Assembly: GCA_030867875.1 (NCBI GenBank)
Contig: JAOWCC010001368.1
Location: 1,922,001-1,986,000, forward strand
Source: Actinernus sp. WN-2022
Lineage: Eukaryota > Cnidaria > Anthozoa > Actiniaria > Actinernidae
DNA length: 64,000 nucleotides
Reading direction: 5' to 3'
Positions 10,537 to 20,493 of this stretch are shown piece by piece. The translations under genes and the position numbers were made by a program. Below the pieces are notes generated by a model, which was not told the origin of the DNA, did no database searches, and saw only the letters and a list, made by a program, of their open reading frames with translations. The first letter of the stretch is position 1. Each line of letters begins with the position of its first letter.

Positions 10537-10677
10537 TATATAAGTTTAATAGAAATACAGCAAAGACAGGCAACTCGTAACTGTTATATAAAATATATTC
10601 TAAATATGTGTTCTAAATATATTTTCAATAACAGTTATGAGTTGCCTGTCTTTGCTTTATTTCTATTCAACTTATAT
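10537..10677. mobile_element. Foldback element, 141 bp
   Basis: Arms of about 60 bases mirror each other. AATAGAAATACAGCAAAGAC and GGCAACTCGTAACTGTTAT on the left pair with ATAACAGTTATGAGTTGCC and a GTCTTTGCTTTATTTCTATT block on the right. The loop is AT-rich. No flanking duplication is clear. Confidence 0.8.
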
Positions 10678-10679
10678 AT

Positions 10680-13223
10680 GAGTCATGCATGTTATTAAAC
10701 ACAAAAGTGGCCTTAGAAAGGAGACTCCTTTTGTGTTAACATACCTTCTGTGCAATGTCGCTGCGCTCCGCCGCACAGAAAACGTTTATATTGTATAAAT
10801 TATTCCCCATCAAACAACACAGTATAGGAGAGGCGCGATCGAACCAGTTATGTTTATTGGAGACAAGTGTACTAATAAAAAACGTTGGATAATTGTGCTA
10901 GTTATTGAGCAAGGAAACATTAATGTGGAAAAAGCATATGATGCGTACTTACACGCACAACGGGAAAAATAAGCTCACAGAAAACGAGCTGCAAAACTCA
11001 GAACTGGTTGCGTCCAGTGAAGAGCAAACCGAGCAAACAAGTTTATATACCGACGCTATCAATTCCTTAGGGAAGGCGCAAGGCGCTAATTACGATTGCC
11101 CAATATAAACACATTCACCGTGTTAAAAGGTGGAAATTCACCTCACTTTTCCGTTTTTAATTAAATTCTGATTTTTCTTGCCTTTATACCCCATAATTTC
11201 TTTGTTTGGATCTATCCCATAATTTCTTTGTTCGAGATCTATCCCATAATTTCTTTGTTTTTCCACCAAGTATTAAAAAAGACATTTTCGGGTATTTCGG
11301 GTCAAAATAAGTACCTCAACGTCGTCCCAAGCTAAATCTACAGGAAGAGCACGTTCTTTTCCTCTGTACGTAGCGTATTGAAATCCATCATAACCTCGGG
11401 AAACACCGCCACTTTAAAGCCAGTTTATGTTACACAAATTGAGTGACGTTAACACAAAAGGGTCCTTAGAAAGGAAGACTCATATTGTGCTAACGTGCTT
11501 CACATCATGTGTGGAGAATGTTGCAAAATATGAAAGGGGCGGAACTAGGAAGTCACGAACAGTTTATAAAATGATCAGTAAAAATATAAAGAGAGATACG
11601 CATCACGTGAAGTTCAAGAGTTTGGATTAGTCTGTTAGGGTGATGAATCCAAGATCAACATATGGTCATAATGGCGGGCATATGGGTTATCTGACAAGCT
11701 GCATGGCTACGGCTTCTTAAGACGCCATTTTGGATAAGGCGTGATGAACACAATGTCATCTGTTGTAGGATACAATCACGTGGTTGGCAAAACATTCTGA
11801 ATACAATTATTTATTAAATAAAAGTACAAGATCGGTTGTGTTATTAGAAAAACCTGTTTATAAAATTAATGCTATTTTCCAACTCCAATCGATTGCCGAT
11901 CTTTCTAAAACTGCGCTTTTGAAGTTTGTTTGCGCCGCCCAAGAAAGCACCTCTTAGGGGTGAAAACAAAAATATCCGACGAGCATCCCCGCCCCTGAAT
12001 ATACGGAAGTCCCCCGTGGCTGTGTGGAGTCTGTAAACCCCCGCACCCCACAGACAAACAATCCTAGCTACGGCGGCCCTGGTTTGTAATGCAGTAAAGC
12101 CTTTCCCATGGAATCACGAGCTCAATTCATTCGTTATTGAAGTCAGCGTTGTAACAGCACGTGACTGGTTCCTGCAAAAAAGCCTACCAAAGTATCAAGC
12201 AGAAGCATACGACTATTTGACATGTTTGGGAAATATCATTTCCAAGGTTTTAATATTTTCTTCCTTTATTAAAAGCTAAAGCTGTGATACTATAATACAC
12301 ATGTGATATTTAAAACTCAAGTTATTTGCAATATAAACGAATAAATTAGTAACAAAACTTTGTAAAATTCATGATACCATTTATAAGAATATAAAGACAA
12401 ATTATTATGTGCAGTGAATTAGATCTTCTAAAGACTGCACAAATAAGTTTAAGTATAGTAAATTATCAACTATAAATTTTCAAATAAACAACACAAATCA
12501 CGCATGTTGTCTCTGCTTATGTCTTTTTTTTTTTAGCCAGTCAACCACCTTTTTGGTCGCTTGTTAACATAATATTTCAGCTACCGATGCTGACATTCCT
12601 TGTCATCATAGCATGGCTTTTATATTTATATAATCCACACCCATTATTTCTATATCATTTCTATCGTCTTGCAACCTTCTACTCTATAGCTTCGATATTT
12701 GACTAAAAACAATAACAACCCAGAATATTCTGTACGGTAGAAACATATATTAATTAACTTGCTTTTCTGCTCCCTATAACCTTCTGTCTTGGTTACAGTT
12801 TCTTGACTAAAACACGTATTATAAAACAGCCTTGAATATTCTGTATGGCAGAAATTTATTTTTAGACGCTCTTCTGTCCCCTAACCCGTATCCTAACTAC
12901 AATATTCTGTAAAGTAAAAAAAGTATATGTTTACATGTTTTACATGCTCTATCGTCCTCAAACCTGGAACACTCAGAGACATAACCTTACTTGAAGTTTA
13001 ATCTTCAATCTGATGAGCCGGTAAGGATTATTCTAATACAATATCTTTATTTTATTTTGTTTGCAAAAGCTAATTTGAACTATCTAAACTGGACTTTTGC
13101 CATAAGAACCGAATACTAGTGTATCTTGTTCAATCTAAGATTTAGTTGAGCTACCTAATGTTGACGTTGCCAAAAGTACTCATAAATGTAATTATTTTAT
13201 ACTATGCTATTAATTAATTTTGG
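10680..13223. other. Non-coding stretch with minor repeats
   Basis: No gene recognised. Two diverged copies of a short AACACAAAAG...CTTAGAAAGGA block occur at about 10698-10740 and 11448-11490. CCATAATTTCTTTGTT is tandemly repeated three times (about 11190-11262). A degenerate repeat of AATATTCTGTA with downstream GTAGAAA-like text recurs near 12723, 12836 and 12901. The rest is AT-rich with short random frames. Confidence 0.55.
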
Positions 13224-13467
13224 GAGCCGGGGTTAGCGAAGTGGTTAAGCGCTTCGCCTCTCACCTTTGTGGCCCATGTTCGATATCGGCGGACGTGGGC
13301 GCCATACGCGAGTCGAGTTTGTTGGTATCTCGCCCTTGCTCCGAGGGTTTTTCTCCGGGTTCTCCGATTTTCCTTCCTCCACAAAAACCAACACACTAAA
13401 TTACAATTCGATCTGTGGATTAGCCGGGTCCTCATTTTGATCAGCCCCTATGGTTGTTTTAGGTCCC
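13224..13467 (+). mobile_element. tRNA-derived SINE, full-length copy
   Basis: The tRNA-like head has the A-box TTAGCGAAGTGG and the B-box-like GTTCGATATC. A central domain follows (CTCGCCCTTGCTCCGAGGG, then TTTTCTCCGGGTT, then CTCCACAAAAACCAACA). The tail is GGATTAGCCGGGTCC through TAGGTCCC. A second copy is at 28863-29101 and a tail fragment at 8132-8210. It has no coding function and would be transcribed by Pol III from the internal boxes. Confidence 0.82.
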
Positions 13468-15001
13468 GTTTAGAAATTCAGTCATTTCTTCTTGCTGGAA
13501 GTCGTGTGATAAAACGTAAGCAGCAACTTAAATTAGTCTAGACTATTGAGCCTTCCTGTTATAGCTAATTTCTAATTAGACTTGACTATTGAGCCATCCT
13601 GTTGTAGCTAATTTCTAAGCAGCTCAACTGATTACTTAGTAATTCGTCGTTGCTGCTGTAAAGCCGGCAGCTGCTACAAAAGCTGCATATGAACAACTCC
13701 TTTTCTGTCACCTCACAAATGAGAAACATTTTCATGACAAAAATAAAACAAATATAACAGTTACTTATAGATTAGCAGAGTATGCTTACAAGGAATATTG
13801 CCGAAGAAATTATAAGGCTATTTTGATGAAGGATGGCACTGAAGATTCGAGTGGATGTCAAATACTGTTTAGAGAGAAATTCATAGCTGGTTGATATCGA
13901 TGGATAGAAATAAAGCTGCTAGAATAATAAATTGTAATCCACAATAACTGTGCCATCCTTTACCAAAAAAGGTTTGAAAATCACATCATGACACTCACAA
14001 GGTATTTCTCTTCAGTCCCAAAGTACATGTCATTATATGTTCGCACTTTTGTTGTAGGGAATCTTCCAGGGCCACTGAATTCGATTCATAGTGCCCTTTT
14101 AAGATAAAGCGAACAATAATTTCCTTTTCATAGTTTTCATGGATGAAGTTAAACCAAACGATGCGTCATTAGCTTGTCATTTAAGTCAACACGACTGCCA
14201 TGTCCTTCTCAGTTGAATCTGGATATGCACGGCTGAAAACCAAGAATCCCTAGTGTTCTCAAATGCAGCCTGATCTGAATTATCGAACACTGCTTCAACA
14301 TTTGTAATCCATTTACATAGCAAAACAGAAAATTACAAGTTTTAATGTGTGACAAGTATCTAACTATCCAACACCTTGTGGGTACGCAGAGGGATTAATG
14401 TGTGACAATTTCCGGAACAAGCTGTTTCGAGTGAAATTTACGATAATCAGAGGACTACTAAGCTTCTCTATCACTCGTTATTTAGCTTATACTGCCCTAG
14501 CTTGTGCAGCCATCGGCATCGTTGTCCTGTCGATACAGTGAATACCTACACACAGGACATTTTCGACTGAAATAACAACGTACAAACAACATGTTAAATT
14601 GAGTGAGCCATGTGAATACTAGCAATAGTGTACCGCTAAACAACAAGAAGTATACATTGAGACGTTTAATGTGCGAATATGTTTCCCTTTTTAGATAGTG
14701 TCACTAGAAATAGGTGCTGTTCACCCACGTTCTCCTGATAGTGCTGCTTTAGAAATTCATAAGCCTCTTATATATATACGCGGTACTCAACAAATATCCT
14801 AAGATCTTCAATTACAGCACCTTTGAACCATCGGTATACTACAGTAAAACTGACCGAGTTTATTATCATGCTCCTGTAGCAATAAGCGAGCACTGATCAG
14901 TAATACTATTCCATCTCCTTTTACTAAAGTCTCCAGTTTGACAAAATGCTCGTAGTTCAGTTGTTTGACAAAGCGAAGACCAAACGTATAGTTTGAGTGT
15001 T
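13468..15001. other. No gene recognised; one direct duplication
   Basis: At about 13537-13618 a block of about 40 bases (GACTATTGAGCC, TCCTGTT, TAGCTAATTTCTAA) is repeated once in direct orientation. The remainder is AT-rich, with no long frame, no repeat family I can name and no RNA gene. Confidence 0.5.
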
Positions 15002-15313
15002 TAGAGCGGCTTTCGATTGAGTGTCGAAAGCAACGAGTAATTGCTTTGGTTTTGCGTTTGGTTTGCTTTCTATTGGCTGTGAGAAATGTATTCCAGTTAT
15101 CCGTCAATCAAGTTCTAAACTAAAACCAAAAGCAATTAGGTTTTGTTTTAGCGACAGTATTGACGACTGCGTTTACTTTGCCTCGTGATTGGTTAAAGTA
15201 AAACGAATCGTGAATTACTTCAGTTCGTGATTGGCTCATTATGTTTTCACTTGCTCCTGTGATTGGCTATGTAATTACTTTGGTTTTACTACTCTCAACT
15301 GAAAACCGCTCTA
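15002..15313. mobile_element. MITE with TAGAGCGG ends, 312 bp
   Basis: The left end TAGAGCGGCTTTCGATTGAG mirrors the right end, whose complement reads TAGAGCGGTTTTCAGTTGAG. The interior has several TGATTGG and GGTTTTG strings. The family resembles a very common coral repeat I recall, but I cannot search for it. No target duplication beyond a possible TA is evident. Confidence 0.65.
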
Positions 15314-15475
15314 TAAGAGTAAGTAACAGTGTCATACTTACACTCCGTTGCGTAACATAGCTATACCACAATCGCGATGTACTTTGTGCGAACACGGTAA
15401 TATCTGACATCCACTGAAGACGTCCTGTTGAGTGGAGAAAGATCGGGAAGAGGTTTAACAAAAGTTATACTCGGC
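15314..15475. other. Short spacer, nothing recognised
   Basis: About 160 bases between the TAGAGCGG MITE and the hammerhead-bearing insertion, with no supported feature. Confidence 0.4.
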
Positions 15476-15488
15476 TTAATACCACACT

Positions 15489-15642
15489 ACGATAGGCAAC
15501 TAGTTCCTGTAAAAACTAGTGTTGGTCTGCGTCGGCGGGGAAGATAAACACTGGTATGTAATCAACTAAAGTCGATTGAGGTATGCTAACCGCCGTGGAA
15601 AGCGAGTAGCAGCTGACGTTTCGAGCGCTAGCCCTTCGTCAG
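15489..15642 (-). mobile_element. 154-bp insertion carrying a hammerhead-like motif (retrozyme/PLE-like)
   Basis: Flanked by a perfect 13-base direct repeat TTAATACCACACT (15476-15488 and 15643-15655), so the boundaries are well defined. On the minus strand it begins exactly with a hammerhead core (CTGACGAAG to CGAAACGTC). About 120 non-coding bases follow, which include CCACGGCGGTTAGCATACC. Penelope-like elements and animal retrozymes carry hammerheads in this way. The size fits a single retrozyme unit or a 5'-truncated Penelope terminal repeat. Confidence 0.62.
15612..15642 (-). ncRNA. Hammerhead-ribozyme-like core
   Basis: Minus strand: CTGACGA (consensus CUGANGA), then AGGGCTAGCGCT able to pair as stem II, then GAAAC and a GTC triplet. 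The stem III segment ACGT is self-complementary, as in dimeric-type hammerheads. Stem I pairing with the immediate upstream flank is not evident, so activity of this copy alone is doubtful. Confidence 0.55.
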
Positions 15643-15719
15643 TTAATACCACACTGAATTACAAATCAAATATCTCAAATTATTCTAGTTTAACGAATAC
15701 TACAGGAGGACCTCAGCTT

Positions 15720-15932
15720 AATAGGCCCTTTGCAGGACCTGGTCACGTAACCTTTTTACCCTGTCAATCAAAACAAATTGGCGCTAGAACAATACGAATG
15801 CCAGAAATGGAAAGAGCAAGCCTAATTTTGGCTTGCTCTTTCCATTTCTGGCATTCATGTTGTTCTAGCGCCAATTTTCTTTGATTGACAGGCTAAAAAG
15901 GTCACGTGACCAGGTCCTGCAAAGGACCTATT
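15720..15932. mobile_element. Foldback element, 213 bp
   Basis: A long hairpin. AATAGGCCCTTTGCAGGACC at the left end mirrors GGTCCTGCAAAGGACCTATT at the right end, and pairing continues to a loop at TAATTTT near 15815. Arms of about 100 bases contain a few mismatches. Both arms include GGTCACGT. Confidence 0.88.
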
Positions 15933-16325
15933 GGGTATATGCAGCTGCGACTAACTATAGAATGAAAAATCTATTTAACACATATAATATACAGGTATGT
16001 GATACACTTGGTGTTGGCCCATCAGTTTACGGGATAATCTATTTTTAGAAAACGATTCTCGCTAAATCAATAGCCAAGCGTATTACATCTAATTACACCA
16101 GCAACTCTGATTGTAAAATACTAGATGCAAGGACCAAATTCGGACGAAATGCAAGAACCGGACCACCTTGGATGGGATCTAATCAGCAAATATATACCAA
16201 AACATGAAAGCTTTGCTCTAATGAGATAAGTAATTTTGTGTTTATAAAACTGAGAAACGTGGATGCCATTGTTTTTCTCTCGCAAAAGTAGACTGGGTGC
16301 CATTCTAAAAATAGATTATACGTCA
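15933..16325. other. No gene recognised
   Basis: AT-rich sequence with only short frames. Nothing I can support. Confidence 0.45.
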
Positions 16326-16573
16326 CCGTACCGAACAAGATGGCGGCTCTACGGGCTCGTACTTTTACCCACAATCCTTTGCGCGCGAAAATCTTTAAAT
16401 CCGTTATCAAATCGCGGTAGAGAGGTTTTAAATCTTAAAAACAAGCTAGTATAAGTGCTGTTGCCAATACACTGTTATTTAAGAGAACAGATAATTTCTA
16501 CGTGTTATTTTGACCGTGTTAGGTTCGCAAGGAATTGTGGTCAAATGTACAGCGGCCATATTTTTCGGTACGG
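16326..16573. mobile_element. MITE with CCGTACCGAA ends, copy 1
   Basis: The left end CCGTACCGAACAAGATGGCG mirrors the right end, whose complement reads CCGTACCGAAAAATATGGCC. Pairing continues through ACCCACAATCCTTTGCG against ACCACAATTCCTTGCG. A second copy in inverted orientation is at 52771-52999. Confidence 0.72.
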
Positions 16574-16842
16574 TGGATTAATTGCTTATTTTGGTGGTAG
16601 TTTGGACTTCTATCATATAATACGCTATATATCAAAGAACGAAAACCTGATGATCTGATTGAATGGATATGAATGTTTACTGATCAGTAAATCAGCTGAT
16701 CAGAGTACATGTATGAGGATCTAGACTGGCCGGTATACAAATGTTAGTTGTCAGTTAAATTTTAAACAAGTATATAAAAGAGCCTCTGTCAGTCACGCGT
16801 GCACTTAATAAGTATCCTGCATGATCGCGCGGACTATAAATA

Positions 16843-16998
16843 CAATAACCTATTTGTGGCGTCGAAATATGCCCTAACAGGATATTTCGTCCGCGGACAT
16901 TATCTGATCCGAGAAGATAACAGTGTGAGCTTCGAGGATCAGATAATGTCCAAGGACAAATATCAGGGAATATTTCGACGCCACAATATAGGTTATTG
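16843..16998. mobile_element. Foldback element, copy 2
   Basis: CAATAACCTATTTGTGGCGT at the left and its near-complement ending GGTTATTG at the right. Inner arms GACATTATCTGATCC and GGATCAGATAATGTC are also complementary. Same family as 9966-10158. Confidence 0.8.
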
Positions 16999-17175
16999 TT
17001 GTTATCATCCTTCAAATATTTTCTTTGACACGCGCTTATACGCTTTACAATTGTCTATTGTTCAAGTCAGTGCGTACAATGGATTTGGTTGATTCGCTGA
17101 TATTTCTCGCTAGCGGAGAGAAAATATCGGGTCACGTGAAGCATTCAACCAATCACGCGCGAGAGAAAATATTGG
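16999..17175 (+). repeat. Flank shared with 10159-10430
   Basis: GTTATCATCCTTCAAATATT, GAGAAAATATCGGGTCAC and CCAATCACGCGCGAGAGAAA recur downstream of both foldback copies. The foldback therefore lies inside a larger repeat. Here the 45-bp unit is present once instead of about four times. Confidence 0.72.
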
Positions 17176-17345
17176 ATGGGTTATAACGGCAGATACTTAG
17201 CCGACGAGGGCCGTAGGCCCGAGTTCGCTAAAATCAGGCGATATTCCGCAAGATCGAGCAGGATAATTGTTTTATTACTCAACACAGCGATAACAAAACA
17301 CAGTTCTTACCAAAACACTCGCCAACAGTTCATCTTTGAACTTAA

Positions 17346-17913
17346 TGGCATCCAAACACGCTTTTCTGGTCTCCGCGATTTTGTTTTATTTTTTCCTGTT
17401 TGATAATTGTTTATCTCCGAACTTTACAGTTGATCAGTTTCTAACTCCTAATGGAACATGTCTGATGAGTTTATCTTTCGAAACATCAAGTATTCTTGCA
17501 TGGCCCTACGATGTCAAACGTTTTTCATCGCTGGATCTTTCACTGGAACGAAATTTGCACAAGAATTGCCTTTGCGGGTTGGTGCCAATTGTCTATTGTT
17601 CAAGTCAGTGCGTAGAATGTATTTGGTCACCCTTAAAACAACATGCCCTGGTCACACAATAAAGCATGGAAGATTCAAGAAGCCTAAACTCTCTCAAAGC
17701 CGCATTGCCTACTATTCTAACACTACTGCAACTAAGCGACTTTTGCTTCTATCTGGTGACGTCGAGACCGAGCCTGGTTGGGAGGAGAATTTGAGTACAG
17801 ATTGGCGCCTGGTTTTTAAATATAATGTTGCCGCAAATACATCTAACATTCCTACTTACATCATCGCGCAGAATGGACACTTTGAGATTTTGGACTACAT
17901 TAAGGTCAACTAA
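17346..17913 (+). pseudogene. LINE 5' fragment with degenerate 2A-like motif
   Basis: The main frame (17458-17913) encodes about 150 residues. A stretch RIAYYSNTTATKR is followed by LLLLSGDVETEPGW (17740-17781). The 2A consensus ends DVExNPGP, so N is replaced by E and the last P by W; ribosome skipping would not be expected. Hydrophobic run plus GDVE-type 2A motifs are known near the N-terminus of CR1-like LINE ORFs in sea urchins and other invertebrates. An overlapping frame from about 17345 begins with a signal-peptide-like MASKHAFLVSAILFYFFLF. No endonuclease or RT follows before the stop at 17911-17913. It may be the detached 5' end of a LINE related to the one at 20494. Confidence 0.55.
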
Positions 17914-18189
17914 TTATAATATTAATGAGTTAGAGGATTGCCCTACGATTGGCTTAAATAAATGAGCTTTGGGAGTTGCTTGTCCCTAGCCGATCTCAAA
18001 TGGAACGAGCTTTGGGAACTGCTAGTCCCAAGCCGATCTCTCAAGTGTGAAAGTCAATTCAATAGAAGTTCGTAAAACCAGGAAATGGAATGAAAGAGCC
18101 AAACAATAGTTTATCCACAAAACGACAAAGCCCTTCGGCTTAAACCTCATGCTCACAATTTTTTTCACAGCGTGTTCACATCGCATCGC
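17914..18189 (+). repeat. Short direct repeat region
   Basis: GAGCTTTGGGA, then TCCC and AGCCGATCTC, occur twice about 45 bases apart (17962-18040). The rest is non-coding. Confidence 0.6.
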
Positions 18190-19735
18190 AAATAAGTCTA
18201 AATACAGATTCTAGGACATTGTAGCTTTAAAATGAGATGTTATTCAAGCTTATCCGTGCCCTAGAAGTCAAACAAAAACGGATTCACAAAATGACCCACA
18301 AAGAAACTGAGCAAGCTGTGTTCATGCATGACTCACGTCGAAACGGGGAAAAAGTCCGTCGGCAAAACGACAAACAGTGTTCCAAGCCGTTTCCAATTTT
18401 CTCCCAGTCGTTTTCAAATCGCGTCACAAATAAGTCTGAATACAGATTCTTGGAAATGAGATGTTATTCAAGCTTATTCCTGTCCTAGAAGTCAAACAAA
18501 ATCACCCAATGAAACTGAACTGAGTAACGAATGCAGCGTTTTAACAAAGTCATGCGCGTGCTTAGATAGATCATTTATCTACGTCATAATGCGCAGTTTT
18601 GTGTATTTCCCTCGTTCGTTTAAAGAGTTGAAGGAACTTATCATATCTTTAAAGCAATGGCGATTAAAGTCCGCGGTTTTTTTAAATAACAGAAACTGGC
18701 TGTTGGATTAGGTAGGCACACGCAGCTTCCAAAGGTAAGACACGCAGAATCACTAGTTAAGCCTGACTTTTAGTTTTCCCAGAAAAGTTTGGAGTAGCTG
18801 TTTAAAAAAAATTACTACTCACTGTCTCACGATTCAAGTTCAGGTTTGTTCGAAAACTGCGCTAAAAGTATTTTAAGTTTTACTTTTGTTGTTAGAAGAC
18901 ATACAAAGCTTGTTTATGGTTGTGTAGGCAACGTTCTTATAATTGGCGGATACATAATAAAAGAATAGATCACTATTGTCGTTCCGTGATTTGCATTGGT
19001 GCATTTCGATCCAAGGCAAGAATAAGGCTCTTGCTTTCTAGTTTTCTTGTCAATGATTCTCAGAAACCGAACAAATCAGTTGCAAAGATGAGCAAACAGT
19101 GTTCCAACTCTTTCTCAATTTTCTACCAATCGTGTTGAAATCGCATCGCAAATAAGCCTGAATACATATTTTTGGAAGATGTAGCTTTATAGTGAGATGT
19201 TATTCAAGCTTATCGATATCCGTATCCTAGAAGTGAAACAAAATCGGATCCACAAAATCACCCACAAAGAAAGTTTAACTGAGCTAGTTGCCGAAGCGGT
19301 AAAAAGCCGGTCGGCAAAACGGCTAGCAGTGTTCCAAGCCGTTCTCAATTTTCTCCCAGTCGTTTTCAAATCGCGTCGCAAATAAGTCTGAATACAGATT
19401 CTTGGAAGATGTAGCTTTAAAATGAGATGTTATTCAAGCTTATTCCTGTCCTAGAAGTCAAACAAAATCACCCAATGAAACTGAACTGAGTATAGTATAG
19501 GCTCGATAAATTGGGGATAATTCCGCTCCAATTCTCAAACATCGGTGTTTTATAACACAAACAATTCCCTTAAAGACTGGGATTCCAAATCCCTTTGCTC
19601 AAGAAGTACGAAAGTCGTTTGCTAACTGCTGAACTATGGATTTATCTACGTCATAACTGCGCAGTTTTGTGTATTTCCCTCGTTCGTTTAAAGAGCTGCA
19701 GGAACTTATATCTTTAAAGCAATGGCGATGAACAG
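18190..19735 (+). repeat. Diverged tandem duplication, about 0.95-1.05 kb period
   Basis: Blocks recur in the same order. They are AAATAAGTCTGAATACAGATT, GAGATGTTATTCAAGCTTAT, CAGTGTTCCAAGCCGTT and TTTCTCCCAGTCGTTTTC, at 18190-18530 and again at 19140-19490. TTATCTACGTCATAA, then GCGCAGTTTTGTGTATTTCC, then TTTAAAGCAATGGCGAT occur at about 18574-18665 and 19635-19735. Within each unit the first block is itself doubled. No credible gene lies inside. Confidence 0.82.
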
Positions 19736-20493
19736 GCTCGGAAAAAGTGCAATCTTGAAACGGAGCTGCGATATTATTATCAGTCATGATATAGACTTTT
19801 AGAATCAGAATGTTAATAATGTTGAGTTTCTCTTTTCTTTTGCTAATAAAACTGGTATCCAAGCAACTAAAATGCAGTTGATATATTTAGCTTGCTTTAA
19901 AGTTCCCGCTTCGCTTTCAGGATCTTAATCACCTCCCATGGGACTTAACACCACGCTACTTGATAATTGTCAATAGATAAATCCGCTTCTACAGACATTA
20001 TCATAAGTGGCACGAAATGCCGTTTTAGTTTAACTTTTTACAGTTTTTTATCCAAGGTACAGGGTTTTTTCTAACCGTTTGGGAAGCTTGAAGAATCATT
20101 TTAAAGCTTATTTTAGGGTCTACAAGAAGCCGATTGAAAATGACTTGTGCGTCTTATATTTCAGTAGAAATCGAGACCTGAATATTGGACTGAGCAGTTT
20201 TCCATACAAAATTCGGTCAAAACTCGCTTAGATTCAGAAGGCTAAGGTACATGGGTTTTTGAAAGATACAACTGAGGTCAATAGCTCTACTGATTTATGT
20301 GACCTTTAGCTTTAAAAAGCCGATTGAAAATGATTTTTTCTCTCAAAAATGAAGCTGCGAGAGCGCTTCAAACGTAAGCTAGTGGAAGCGTTTTCGCCAT
20401 TTTCTTTGTATTTGAATCTCCCGCTCCTCATTAACTGGACAATCGTTCAAGTACTTACGGGGACTTAATTATATTCAGAACTGGATATGTCCA
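19736..20493. other. No gene recognised
   Basis: A weak internal repeat (AAGCCGATTGAAAATGA at about 20130 and 20318) and otherwise unremarkable AT-rich sequence. Confidence 0.45.

Noticed and set aside
13214..13541. Opposing short frames around 13.2-13.5 kb
   Set aside because: They fall within the tRNA-derived SINE, and similar frames recur in its other copy near 28.9 kb.
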